DNA of 64,000 nucleotides, taken from the NCBI GenBank assembly GCA_036395835.1, contig DASWCW010000036.1, positions 1 to 64,000 of the forward strand, read 5' to 3'. The position numbers were made by a program, and so were the translations under genes. Shown one piece after another: positions 18,513-26,769 of the stretch. Each line of letters starts with the position of its first letter. The first letter of the stretch is position 1. The notes below the pieces were generated by a model. It made no database searches, was not told the DNA's origin, and saw only the letters and a program-made list of their open reading frames with translations. This DNA comes from AP-16 sp036395835. Lineage in GTDB: Bacteria > Pseudomonadota > Alphaproteobacteria > Rhizobiales > Xanthobacteraceae.

Positions 18513-19685
18513 TTACTTCAGCCAAGCCCCGATCCGGCGCACCGCCTCGCGCATCTCGTCCGCCGACCCCGCATAGCAGAAGCGCACGAAATTCTTGCCG
18601 TCGACGGGATCGAAATCGATGCCCGGCGTGGCGGCGACACCGGCCTCTTCCAGCATGCGCTTGGCGAAATCGAAGCTGTCGCTCGAGAAACGCGACACGT
18701 CGGCGTAGAGATAGAACGCGCCGTCGACCGGCAGAAACTTGCCGAGCCCGGTCTTGGGGAGGCCGTCGAGCAGGATGCGCCGGTTGTGCTCATAGCCGTG
18801 CTTGACTTCCTCCATCTCCGAGCGGGCATCGAAAGCCGCCTCCGCGGCGATCTGGGAGAGCGTCGGCACCGAGATCGCGAGATTCTGCTGCAGGCGCTCG
18901 ATCGGCCGCACCAGCGCCGGCGGAACCACCATCCAGCCGACCCGCCATCCGGTCATGCAGAAATATTTCGAGAACGAATTGATCACGACCGCGCGTTCGG
19001 ACAGCACCGCCGCCGTCTCGGCCGCGAAGGCGTAATCGAGCCCGTGGTAGATCTCATCCGAGATCACCCGGATCCCCTCCCCCTCCGCGGCGGCGACGAG
19101 TTCCGCGAGCGCCCGGCCGCTCATCATCGTGCCGGTCGGATTGGCGGGACTGGCGATGAGCACGCCTTTGAGCGGCGCGTGACGGTGCGCCGCAAGCAGG
19201 CTCTCGACCGTGATCGACCAGCGCGTAGCTTCGGAAATCTCGATCGGCACCGGCTCGCAGCCCAGCGCGGTCAGGATGTGCCGGTAAGGCGGGTAGCCGG
19301 GCCGCGCCATCGCGACCCGTTCTCCGGGCCCGAACAGGGCGAGAAACGCCAGCAGGAACCCCGCGGACGAGCCGGTGGTGACCACGACGCGGTCAGGATC
19401 GAGCTCGCAGCCGTAGGTCTCGGCATAGTGGCGGGCGATGCGGGCGCGCAGCGAGGGAATGCCCAGCGCCTCGGTGTAGGCGATCCGCGCGGTCTCCAGC
19501 GCGGCGCGCGCCGCCGCGATGGCGCTCGAAGGCGCCGGCGCCGCGGGCTGGCCGACCTCCATGTGCACGACGCGCCGCCCCTGCGCCTCGAGCCGGGCCG
19601 CCGCGGCCATCACATCCATGACCATGAAAGGCGCCACATTGCTGCGGGCCGAGGCCGTGATCAGCCGTTTCGCCGCATCGAGCAT
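18513..19685 (-). CDS. PLP-dependent aminotransferase (class I/II)
   Basis: A 390-residue fold-type I aminotransferase. Motifs are GQPAAPAPS near 45-53, TGSSAGF near 104-110 for phosphate binding, ASPANPTGT (178-186) with the substrate-binding Asn, SDEIYHGLDY (209-218), and the PLP lysine at 240 in NSFSKYFCMTGWRVGW. It resembles aspartate or broad-specificity aminotransferases of the AspC/AatA group; the amino-acid substrate is not decidable. It starts at the ATG at 19685 and is divergent from the M48 protease gene, with 158 bases between the two starts. Confidence 0.9.
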   Translation of the reverse strand: MLDAAKRLITASARSNVAPFMVMDVMAAAARLEAQGRRVVHMEVGQPAAPAPSSAIAAARAALETARIAYTEALGIPSLRARIARHYAETYGCELDPDRVVVTTGSSAGFLLAFLALFGPGERVAMARPGYPPYRHILTALGCEPVPIEISEATRWSITVESLLAAHRHAPLKGVLIASPANPTGTMMSGRALAELVAAAEGEGIRVISDEIYHGLDYAFAAETAAVLSERAVVINSFSKYFCMTGWRVGWMVVPPALVRPIERLQQNLAISVPTLSQIAAEAAFDARSEMEEVKHGYEHNRRILLDGLPKTGLGKFLPVDGAFYLYADVSRFSSDSFDFAKRMLEEAGVAATPGIDFDPVDGKNFVRFCYAGSADEMREAVRRIGAWLK

Positions 19686-19783
19686 GATCGCGATCGATCC
19701 GATGTCATCCTTGCCGCATCGCCTCGCTAATGCCGCATTCCGCAGGCTGTTGCCCGCATTCCCAAGTCGTGATCGCGGCCGCG

Positions 19784-19812
19784 TTGACCATGTCCCGGCG
19801 GCTTTCTAGTTT
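19784..19812 (+). promoter_or_regulatory. Sigma-70-like promoter for the M48 protease gene
   Basis: TTGACC at 19784-19789 and TAGTTT at 19807-19812 are separated by exactly 17 bases. Transcription would start near 19819, which excludes upstream start codons and supports the ATG at 19844. Confidence 0.5.
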
Positions 19813-19843
19813 GCGCCGGAATTTCCGGGGAATCCGACCTGTC

Positions 19844-21262
19844 ATGACGAACGGCCGAGGGCTTAACAGGGAGCGGCGCGGGACGCCAGCCTCGCGCGCC
19901 ATCGCGCTCGTCACCGCGGCCGCCATGATCGCTTCGGTCGGCCCGGCCAGCCCGCAAGAGCCCAAGGGGCTACCGCTCATCCGCGATGCGGAGATCGAGC
20001 AGCTGCTGCGCGATTACACGCAGCCCGTCCTGCGCGCCGCCGGGCTGGCGCAGCAGAACATCCGGGTCGTCATCATCAATGACCGTGCGTTCAACGCCTT
20101 CGTGGCCGACGGCAGGCGGATCTTCGTCAACGTCGGAGCGCTGATGGAGGCAAAGACCCCGAACGAGATCATCGGGGTGTTCGCCCATGAAACCGGACAC
20201 ATAGCCGGCGGGCACCTTGCCCGGCTGCGCGAGGAGATCTCGCGGGCGGAGACTTCGGCCATCATCGCCATGCTGCTGGGCGTCGGCGCCATGGTGGCCG
20301 GTGCGCGGGCCGGCGCCGGTTCCGGCATCGGTCAGGTCGGGGCCGCGGCGCTTTCCGCGCCGCAATCGATCGCGTTGCGATCGCTGCTCTCTTATGTGCG
20401 CGCGCAGGAGGAGCAGGCGGATCGCGCCGGAGTGAAATTCCTGACCGCTACCGGCCAGTCGGCGAAGGGCATGTCCGATACCTTCAAGCGGCTCGCCGAT
20501 CAGATGCTGGTGAGCTCGCGTTACATCGATCCCTATCTGCAATCGCACCCCTTGCCGAAGGAACGCGTCGCCGCCCTCGAGGGCCTGGCGAAGACCAGCC
20601 CCTATTGGGACAAGAAGGACCCCTCCGAGCTGCAGCTGCGCCACGACATGATGCGGGCCAAGCTGTCGGGTTTCATCGAGCGGCCCGACACGGTGGAGCG
20701 GCGCTACCCGGCGAGCGATACCAGTCTCGCCGCCCGCTACGCCCGCGCCATCGTCGCCTATCGGCATTCCGACCTGCGCTCCGCGCTCGTCCAGATCGAG
20801 GCTCTGGTCCAGGCCCAGCCGAGCAATCCGTATTTTCTCGAGCTCAAGGGACAGGCGCTGATGGAAAACGGCCGACCCGCCGAAGCCCTCGTGCCCTTGC
20901 GCCGGGCCGCGGCGCTCGCACCCAATGCCGCCTTGATCCAGATCCTGCTGGCGCAGGCGCTGGTCGCCACCAACGAGCCCAAGAACGCGGCCGAGGCGAT
21001 TCCGCTGCTGCGGGCGGCGGTGACCCACGAACCCGATATGCCCGAAGGCTACACTCAGCTGGCCATGGCCTATGGTCAGAAGGGAGATCTCGCCGAAGCC
21101 GATCTCGCGGCGTCCCAGGCGGCGTTCGCGCGCGGCGATTTCAAGACCGCGCGAGACCTCGCGGCGCGGGCCAAAACCCGGTTTCCGACCGGTTCTCCCG
21201 GTTGGGTCCGGGCCGACGACATCGTAACCTATAAGCCGCCGGCGAGAGCCAGCCGCAACTGA
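19844..21262 (+). CDS. M48 family metalloprotease with TPR repeats (BepA-like)
   Basis: A 472-residue periplasmic protein from the ATG at 19844 (signal-like segment AIALVTAAAMIASVGPAS, cleavage before QEPKG). The zinc motif HETGH is at residues 115-119, and EEQADRAG supplies the third ligand. The C-terminal half contains TPR-like helices (ARYARAIVAYRHSDLRSAL and further repeats to about residue 455). This is the domain order of BepA/YfgC, a protease and chaperone for outer-membrane protein assembly. Two earlier in-frame ATGs exist (19730, 19790), but the second lies inside the predicted promoter. The gene is followed after 13 bases by a DsbA-like gene. Confidence 0.9.
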   Translation: MTNGRGLNRERRGTPASRAIALVTAAAMIASVGPASPQEPKGLPLIRDAEIEQLLRDYTQPVLRAAGLAQQNIRVVIINDRAFNAFVADGRRIFVNVGALMEAKTPNEIIGVFAHETGHIAGGHLARLREEISRAETSAIIAMLLGVGAMVAGARAGAGSGIGQVGAAALSAPQSIALRSLLSYVRAQEEQADRAGVKFLTATGQSAKGMSDTFKRLADQMLVSSRYIDPYLQSHPLPKERVAALEGLAKTSPYWDKKDPSELQLRHDMMRAKLSGFIERPDTVERRYPASDTSLAARYARAIVAYRHSDLRSALVQIEALVQAQPSNPYFLELKGQALMENGRPAEALVPLRRAAALAPNAALIQILLAQALVATNEPKNAAEAIPLLRAAVTHEPDMPEGYTQLAMAYGQKGDLAEADLAASQAAFARGDFKTARDLAARAKTRFPTGSPGWVRADDIVTYKPPARASRN

Positions 21263-21275
21263 AGGAAGATTTTCG

Positions 21276-22031
21276 ATGCAACGCTTGCTCCGTCCACTCC
21301 TGATCGCCATCGTGGCAGCCGTGCTGGCGATCGGTTCGCTTCCGGCGCGCGCCCAATCGTTCTCGGATACCCAGCGCGGCGAGATCGAGCGCATCGTCAA
21401 GGATTATCTGGTCGCCCATCCCGAGGTGCTCCAGGAAGTCATCAACGAACTCGAGAAGCGCCAGAGCGATGCCGAGGCCGCCAAGCACCGGGACGGCGTC
21501 AAACAATACAGTCAGGCGCTGTTCTACTCGCCGCGCCAGGTCACGATCGGTAATCGCCAGGGCGAGGTGACGCTGGTCGAGTTCTTCGATTACAATTGCG
21601 GCTATTGCAAACGGGCGCTGAGCGATCTTCTCAACCTGATGAAGGAGGATCCGAAGCTCCGCGTCGTGCTCAAGGAATTCCCCGTGCTGGGGCCCGGCTC
21701 GGTGGAAGCGGCGCAGGTCGGAGTTGCGGTCCGCATGCAGGACCCGACCGGCAAAAAGTACCTCGAGTTCCATCAGAAGCTGCTCGGCGGCCGGGGCCAG
21801 GCCGACCGCGCCCACGCGCTCGCCGTCGCCAAGGAGATCGGCCTCGATACGGCGCGCATCGAAAAGGACATGACCGGCGACGAGGCCAAGGCCACGCTCG
21901 AGGAGAACATGCATATCGCCGAGGCGCTGGGGCTCAACGGCACGCCGAGCTATGTCATCGGCAGCGAAGTCGTCATCGGCGCGGTGGGCGTGACGGCGCT
22001 GAAAGAGAAGGTCGGCGTCGCGCGACCATAG
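21276..22031 (+). CDS. DsbA family thiol-disulfide oxidoreductase
   Basis: A 251-residue periplasmic protein with a signal peptide (PLLIAIVAAVLAIGS, cleavage near ARA-QS). A short N-terminal helical region (DTQRGEIERIVKDYLVAHP) precedes a thioredoxin fold with active-site CGYC at residues 108-111 in FFDYNCGYCKRAL, and a cis-Pro loop GTPSYVIG near residue 227. The N-terminal extension resembles ScsC/Com1-type DsbA proteins. It probably forms or isomerises disulfides in exported proteins. It is very close to the M48 protease gene and likely cotranscribed, which suggests a joint role in envelope protein quality. Confidence 0.9.
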   Translation: MQRLLRPLLIAIVAAVLAIGSLPARAQSFSDTQRGEIERIVKDYLVAHPEVLQEVINELEKRQSDAEAAKHRDGVKQYSQALFYSPRQVTIGNRQGEVTLVEFFDYNCGYCKRALSDLLNLMKEDPKLRVVLKEFPVLGPGSVEAAQVGVAVRMQDPTGKKYLEFHQKLLGGRGQADRAHALAVAKEIGLDTARIEKDMTGDEAKATLEENMHIAEALGLNGTPSYVIGSEVVIGAVGVTALKEKVGVARP

Positions 22032-22144
22032 CGGCGTTTGGTTGCCGCGGGCTTTCCCCGGCAGCCGTGCCCTCCTATAACGCGCCGGGAGCCGGGATGG
22101 CGGCACCCCCCTCTCCTTGCAGAAGCCCATAGCCAAGGCACGTC

Positions 22145-22600
22145 ATGGCCGACACCATCTACGTCCTCAATGGCCCGAACCTCAACCTGCTCGGCACCCG
22201 CGAGCCGGAAACCTACGGCCACACCACGCTCGCCGACGTCGAACAGCTGTGCCGCAACGCGGGCAAGCGCTTCGAGGTCGCGGTGGAGTTCCGTCAATCC
22301 AACCACGAGGGCGCGATCGTCGACTGGATTCAGGAAGCGGCTCGCAGCAACGCATTGGGGATCGTGATCAATCCCGCCGGCTACACCACGACCTCGGTGG
22401 CGATTCTCGATGCGATCCTGGCGGTGAAGATCCCGGTCATCGAGGTGCACATCAGCAACATCCACGCGCGCGAGAGCTTCCGCCATCATTCCTATGTCTC
22501 GCGCGCGGCTCGTGCCGTGATCTGCGGGTTCGGCATCGAGGGCTATGCGCTGGCCATCATCGGGCTTGCCGCCATGGTCGGCGCGACCGCCAAGAGCTGA
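22145..22600 (+). CDS. aroQ: Type II 3-dehydroquinate dehydratase
   Basis: A 151-residue enzyme of the shikimate pathway that removes water from 3-dehydroquinate. The family signature GPNLNLLGTREPETYG lies at residues 9-24 with the catalytic Tyr24. VEFRQSNHEG binds substrate and EVHISNIHARESFRHHS carries the catalytic His. The length is typical (about 150). It stands eight bases upstream of accB. The aroQ-accB-accC order is common in alphaproteobacteria. Confidence 0.96.
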   Translation: MADTIYVLNGPNLNLLGTREPETYGHTTLADVEQLCRNAGKRFEVAVEFRQSNHEGAIVDWIQEAARSNALGIVINPAGYTTTSVAILDAILAVKIPVIEVHISNIHARESFRHHSYVSRAARAVICGFGIEGYALAIIGLAAMVGATAKS

Positions 22601-22607
22601 CCACGCC

Positions 22608-23096
22608 ATGCAGCTTCCGAAACGGCCGATGCACAAGGGCAAAGTTGCAATCGATCGGGAGCTGATCCACGAGCTTGCGGAATTGCTCGAGGAAACCGGT
22701 CTCGACGAGATCGAGATCGAGCAAAACGGCATGCGCGTGCGCGTGGCGCGGCACTCGCCTGTCGTGCACGTTTCGCCGCGACCGGACGCGGCGGCGCTGC
22801 CCGCAGCCGCGACGGCACCCGTGCCGATACCGACCCCCGCGCCTGCCGATCCGGCCAAGCATCCCGGCGTGGTGACCTCGCCAATGGTCGGAACCGCCTA
22901 CCGATCCGTGGAGCCCGGGGCGAAGCCGTTCGTCGAGATCGGCAGCCCGGTCAAGATCGGCGATACCCTGCTGATCGTCGAGGCGATGAAGACCATGAAC
23001 CAGATCCCGGCGCCGCGCGGCGGAATGGTGACGCAGATCCTGTTCGAGGATGGCCAGCCGGTCGAATACGGCCAGCCGCTGATGATCGTCGAATGA
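22608..23096 (+). CDS. accB: Biotin carboxyl carrier protein of acetyl-CoA carboxylase
   Basis: A 162-residue protein. The N-terminal helical region (IDRELIHELAELLEETGLDEIEIEQNGMRVRV) leads through an Ala/Pro-rich linker (about residues 65-90) to the biotinyl domain, where Lys128 in EAMKTMNQI is the biotin attachment site, 35 residues from the end as usual. It carries the carboxyl group in malonyl-CoA synthesis. The ATG at 22608 lies eight bases after the aroQ stop; an ATG at 22629 is also possible. accC follows. Confidence 0.95.
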   Translation: MQLPKRPMHKGKVAIDRELIHELAELLEETGLDEIEIEQNGMRVRVARHSPVVHVSPRPDAAALPAAATAPVPIPTPAPADPAKHPGVVTSPMVGTAYRSVEPGAKPFVEIGSPVKIGDTLLIVEAMKTMNQIPAPRGGMVTQILFEDGQPVEYGQPLMIVE

Positions 23097-23162
23097 GCGG
23101 CCGCCGCCCCTGCGCTTCGCGGCGCGTCGCGTCCGGGGAGCGGCGAACCTTGCCGCGAAGTC

Positions 23163-24515
23163 ATGTTCGATAAGATCCTCATCGCCAACCGCGGCGAGAT
23201 CGCGCTCAGGATCCTGCGCGCCTGCAAGGAGCTCGGCATCGCCACCGTGGCGGTGCATTCGACCGCCGACGACGACGCCATGCACGTGCGGCTCGCCGAC
23301 GAAAGCGTCTGCATCGGCCCGCCGCCGGCCAGGGATTCCTACCTCAATATTCCGGCGCTGCTCGCGGCGTGCGAGATCACCGGCGCGGATGCGGTGCATC
23401 CGGGCTACGGCTTCCTGTCCGAGAACGCGCGGTTCGCCGAAATTCTCGCCGAGCACAACGTGCATTTCATCGGGCCCAAGCCCGAGCACATCCGCCTGAT
23501 GGGCGATAAGATCGAGGCCAAGCGCACCGCCCGACGGCTCGGCCTCGCGGTGGTGCCGGGCTCGGAAACGGCAGTCGGTTCCGACGAGGACGCAGTTCGG
23601 CTTGCGGCGGACTTCGGCTTCCCGCTGCTGATCAAGGCGGCCGCCGGCGGCGGCGGGCGCGGCATGAAGGTCGCGCGCTCGCAAGCGGAATTGTCGTCGG
23701 CTCTGGCAACGGCGCGCGCCGAAGCCAAGGCGGCGTTCGGCTACGACGCGCTCTACCTGGAGAAATATTTGGAGGCGCCGCGCCACGTCGAGATCCAGGT
23801 GCTCGGCGACGGCAACGGCCGCGCCATCCACCTTGGCGAGCGCGATTGCTCGCTGCAGCGGCGGCATCAGAAGCTGCTGGAGGAAGGCCCCTCGCCGGCG
23901 CTCAATGCGGGGGAACGCGACCGCATCGGCGAGAAAGTCGCGGATGCGATGCGCGCGCTCAATTATCTCGGCGCCGGCACCGTCGAGTTCCTGCACCAGG
24001 ACGGGCAGTTCTATTTCATCGAGATGAACACGCGGATCCAGGTCGAGCATCCGGTCACCGAGATGATCACCGACATCGACCTTGTTCTCGAGCAGATCCG
24101 GGTGGCGGCGGGCGCCGAGCTCCTGCTCGAGCAGAAGGACGTGCGCTTTCACGGGCACGCGATCGAGTGCCGCGTAAATGCCGAGAATGCCGCCTCGTTC
24201 CGGCCCTCCCCGGGCCGGATCCTGCACTATCACCCGCCCGGCGGCCTCGGCGTCCGCGTGGATTCGGCGGCCTATCAGGGCTATGCGATCCCGCCCTATT
24301 ACGATTCGCTCGTCGGCAAGCTGATCGTGCACGGCAAGACCCGCACCGAGTGCCTGATGCGGCTCAAGCGCGCGCTCGACGAGTTCGTCATCGACGGGAT
24401 CGACACCACCTTGCCGGTGTTCCGCGCGCTGGTGCGCGAGCAGGACATCGTCGACGGCAATTATCACATCCATTGGCTGGAAGATTTTCTCGCGCGCACC
24501 GTGCTGCAGGAATGA
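23163..24515 (+). CDS. accC: Biotin carboxylase subunit of acetyl-CoA carboxylase
   Basis: A 450-residue ATP-grasp enzyme that carboxylates the biotin on AccB. It opens FDKILIANRGEIALRILRAC, carries the glycine-rich ATP loop KAAAGGGGRGMKV near residues 158-170, ERDCSLQRRHQKLLEE, and the catalytic segment IEMNTRIQVEHPVTE. The length matches family members at about 450. It is 66 bases downstream of accB and clearly in one operon with it. Confidence 0.97.
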   Translation: MFDKILIANRGEIALRILRACKELGIATVAVHSTADDDAMHVRLADESVCIGPPPARDSYLNIPALLAACEITGADAVHPGYGFLSENARFAEILAEHNVHFIGPKPEHIRLMGDKIEAKRTARRLGLAVVPGSETAVGSDEDAVRLAADFGFPLLIKAAAGGGGRGMKVARSQAELSSALATARAEAKAAFGYDALYLEKYLEAPRHVEIQVLGDGNGRAIHLGERDCSLQRRHQKLLEEGPSPALNAGERDRIGEKVADAMRALNYLGAGTVEFLHQDGQFYFIEMNTRIQVEHPVTEMITDIDLVLEQIRVAAGAELLLEQKDVRFHGHAIECRVNAENAASFRPSPGRILHYHPPGGLGVRVDSAAYQGYAIPPYYDSLVGKLIVHGKTRTECLMRLKRALDEFVIDGIDTTLPVFRALVREQDIVDGNYHIHWLEDFLARTVLQE

Positions 24516-24542
24516 CGGCGAGGACGGGCGCGCAGCTCGCAG

Positions 24543-24569
24543 GGTGGGTCGAGCGAAGCGCGACCCACC
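24543..24569. repeat. Palindromic repeat GGTGGGTCG...CGACCCACC
   Basis: A perfect nine-base inverted repeat (24543-24551 and 24561-24569) around AGCGAAGCG, in the accC-aat gap. The arms are of the GGTGGG/CCCACC kind also seen at 39910-39976. It may act as an RNA-stabilising or weak terminating hairpin. Confidence 0.6.
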
Positions 24570-24612
24570 GGTGGGTTTCGCTGCCGCCCGACCCGCCTTA
24601 CAATTCGATTCC

Positions 24613-25290
24613 ATGGCCAACCGTCAGAGCTCCCAAGTCGAGATCACGCCGGAAGTGCTGCTCAAGGCCTATGCCTGCGGCATCTTTCCGATGGCGGAGA
24701 GCGCCGAGGACCCGGCGCTCTATTGGATCGAGCCGGAGCGCCGGGGCATTCTGCCGCTCGAGCGCTTCCATGTACCGGCGCGGCTCGCCCGCACCTTGCG
24801 CGGCGATCGGTTTCGGGTGGTGTGCGATCGCGATTTCGACGCGGTGATCGACGGCTGCGCCGAGCCCCAGGCCGGCCGCGCCCGGACCTGGATCAACATC
24901 CGGATTCGCAGGCTCTATCGCGCCCTGTTCGAGCACGGGCATTGCCACACGGTCGAGGTCTATGACGGCGATGTCCTGGTCGGCGGGCTCTATGGGGTCA
25001 GCCTCGCCGGCGCATTCTTCGGCGAGAGCATGTTCCACCGCGCGCGCGATGCCTCGAAGATCGCGCTGGTGCATCTCGTCGCCCGGCTGCGCGCCGGCGG
25101 TTTTATCCTGCTCGACACCCAGTTCGTCACCGATCATCTGGAGATGTTCGGCGCGATCGAGCTGTCCCGGCGCCAGTATCACCGGCTGCTCGAGCGGGCG
25201 CTGGCCGGCGATGGCCGCTTCGACGCACTGGCGCCGGATATCCCGATGACCGGGCGCGACGCGCTCGCCCGCGCGACGGGCGCCGGCTGA
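24613..25290 (+). CDS. aat: Leucyl/phenylalanyl-tRNA-protein transferase
   Basis: A 225-residue enzyme that adds Leu or Phe to proteins with N-terminal Lys or Arg, marking them for ClpS-ClpAP degradation (the N-end rule). Signature segments are AYACGIFPMAES near 17-28, YWIEPERRGILPLERFHVP, GGLYGVSLAGAFFGESMFH and DASKIALVHL. The ATG at 24613 gives the usual length and N-terminus; the longer reading from 24544 is translated repeat sequence. It converges on the DUF2155 gene. Confidence 0.95.
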   Translation: MANRQSSQVEITPEVLLKAYACGIFPMAESAEDPALYWIEPERRGILPLERFHVPARLARTLRGDRFRVVCDRDFDAVIDGCAEPQAGRARTWINIRIRRLYRALFEHGHCHTVEVYDGDVLVGGLYGVSLAGAFFGESMFHRARDASKIALVHLVARLRAGGFILLDTQFVTDHLEMFGAIELSRRQYHRLLERALAGDGRFDALAPDIPMTGRDALARATGAG

Positions 25291-25329
25291 GGCGCCGTCC
25301 GCGCGTTTGCGCTCGTTGCCGGACGAGGC

Positions 25330-26172
25330 TTACCGCCTCTGAGTCGCGGGGGATGGATTGGCCGCCTGCGCGGGCACGGTGGGCTTTGCCGGTGCAGCCG
25401 CGGCCGGCGCAGGCGGATTGGCGCTCTGGATCGGCGGGCTCGGCGGGCTCGGCGTCGCGGCGGCAGCGCTCGAGGGCGGCGTTCCCGCGGCGACGTTGCT
25501 CTTTTTGCAGTCGACGAGCCACACATCGTAGATCGGATGCTCGACCCCGTGCAGGCCGGGGCTCGCCGCGAACATCCAGCCGGTGAAGAGGCGCTTGGTC
25601 TCGCCCTGCAACGTGATCTCATCGACTTCGACGAAGCCGTCGGTATTCGGCGTTTCCGTCGGCGGGCGCGTGTAGCAGGCGCGCGGCGTGACCTGCAGTG
25701 CACCGAACTGCACCGTCTCGTTGACGGCGACATCGAACGTGATGATCCGGCCGGTGATCTTGTCGAGCCCGGAGAACACCGCGGTCGGATTGACGACCTT
25801 CTCCGCCGGCAACGCCGTGATCACTTCGTCGCCGGGCTGCGGCGCGGTATTGCCGGGCTGCGGGGCGCCGCGCGGCTGGCGCTGGCCCGGCGGCAGGCCG
25901 GGTGGCGGCGCCTGACCCGGTCTTTGCACCACGCCCTGCTGGGTCGGGTCCATCCCGGGCGGCGGCGGAAGCGGCTGCGACTGAACGGCGCTCGGCGGCG
26001 GCGCAGGGCCGCGGGATTCGTTTGGCGGCGGCGGATACGGCTGGCGCCCGGGCACGTTCGCGGGCGGGCGCGGCGAATCGCCGAAAATCGTGCCGAATTG
26101 CGCCGCTGCCGGTGCGACATTCACCAGCACGCCGACGCAAGCCAACGCTGCGAGAAATTTGGGTCCAGCCAT
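25330..26172 (-). CDS. DUF2155 domain exported protein
   Basis: A 280-residue protein with a signal peptide (FLAALACVGVLVNVAPAAAQ). A proline/glycine-rich low-complexity segment (about residues 35-108) is followed by the DUF2155 domain (VFSGLDKITGRIITFDVAVNETVQFGALQV through PIYDVWLVDC), with Cys residues in RACYTRP and VWLVDCK that may pair. A second Ala/Pro-rich tail ends the protein. From family knowledge DUF2155 proteins occur in alphaproteobacteria next to aat and an NDUFA12-type gene, as here; function is unknown. The ATG at 26172 is chosen because it begins directly at the signal peptide. Confidence 0.88.
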   Translation of the reverse strand: MAGPKFLAALACVGVLVNVAPAAAQFGTIFGDSPRPPANVPGRQPYPPPPNESRGPAPPPSAVQSQPLPPPPGMDPTQQGVVQRPGQAPPPGLPPGQRQPRGAPQPGNTAPQPGDEVITALPAEKVVNPTAVFSGLDKITGRIITFDVAVNETVQFGALQVTPRACYTRPPTETPNTDGFVEVDEITLQGETKRLFTGWMFAASPGLHGVEHPIYDVWLVDCKKSNVAAGTPPSSAAAATPSPPSPPIQSANPPAPAAAAPAKPTVPAQAANPSPATQRR

Positions 26173-26267
26173 CGGCGCCCGGAGCCGCGCGCGATTTTTT
26201 CGCGGCGGAATGCGGCTGGTTAACACGCGGATTGCGGCACGGAAAGGGCGCTTCCTCCCGCGGCGGA

Positions 26268-26283
26268 TCCCCTTCGGGGGAGA
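26268..26283 (-). terminator. Small hairpin after the NDUFA12-type gene
   Basis: TCCCC-TTC-GGGGGA forms a tight stem just past the end of the NDUFA12-type gene on the minus strand. There is no T-run, so it is at best a weak or Rho-assisted terminator. Confidence 0.3.
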
Positions 26284-26292
26284 AACGAAGCG

Positions 26293-26703
26293 TTACTCGC
26301 CCGGCGTCCAGGCCTTGTAGTCGCCGGTGGCGGGATGGCGGCGGTTCTGGGCGAGCGTCGAGCCGGGCGGGCGATAGGCCAGCGGCGTGCCGGTGAGATT
26401 GGGCCGATGCGATTTCTCCCAGGGCCAGGTCTTCACGGTCTCCTGTGTCGGCGGCACGTCGACGGTGTGGTGCAGCCAGCCGTGCCAGCTCGGCGGCACC
26501 TTCGAGGCTTCCGCATAGCCGGTGTAGATCACCCACCGGCGCTCGAACCCGAGGGTGGGATCGACCTTGCCGCCGCGGGTCCGGTAATAGCGATTGCCGA
26601 ACTCGTCGGTCCCGACGAGCTCGCCATACGCCCACGTCCAAAACTGGGTGCCGAACGTCACGCCGTTCCACCAGGTGAAGAAGCGCAGCAGAAAGGTCTT
26701 CAT
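26293..26703 (-). CDS. NDUFA12-type NADH:ubiquinone oxidoreductase accessory subunit
   Basis: A 136-residue protein with the pattern of mitochondrial NDUFA12 (B17.2): WWNGVTFGTQFWTWAYGELVG, GNRYYRTRGG, ERRWVIYTGYAEASKVPPSWHGWLHH and a final PYRPPG-like segment (AYRPPGSTLAQNRR). In alphaproteobacteria this supernumerary subunit sits on the matrix-equivalent arm of complex I near the quinone site. It is encoded outside the main nuo cluster, beside aat and the DUF2155 gene. No signal peptide is seen. Confidence 0.95.
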   Translation of the reverse strand: MKTFLLRFFTWWNGVTFGTQFWTWAYGELVGTDEFGNRYYRTRGGKVDPTLGFERRWVIYTGYAEASKVPPSWHGWLHHTVDVPPTQETVKTWPWEKSHRPNLTGTPLAYRPPGSTLAQNRRHPATGDYKAWTPGE

Positions 26704-26769
26704 TCGCCGCTTGTGCCACCGCGGCCGATCCGTGTCCAGGATGACCCGTCGCAGTGCCGGGTCGATCTG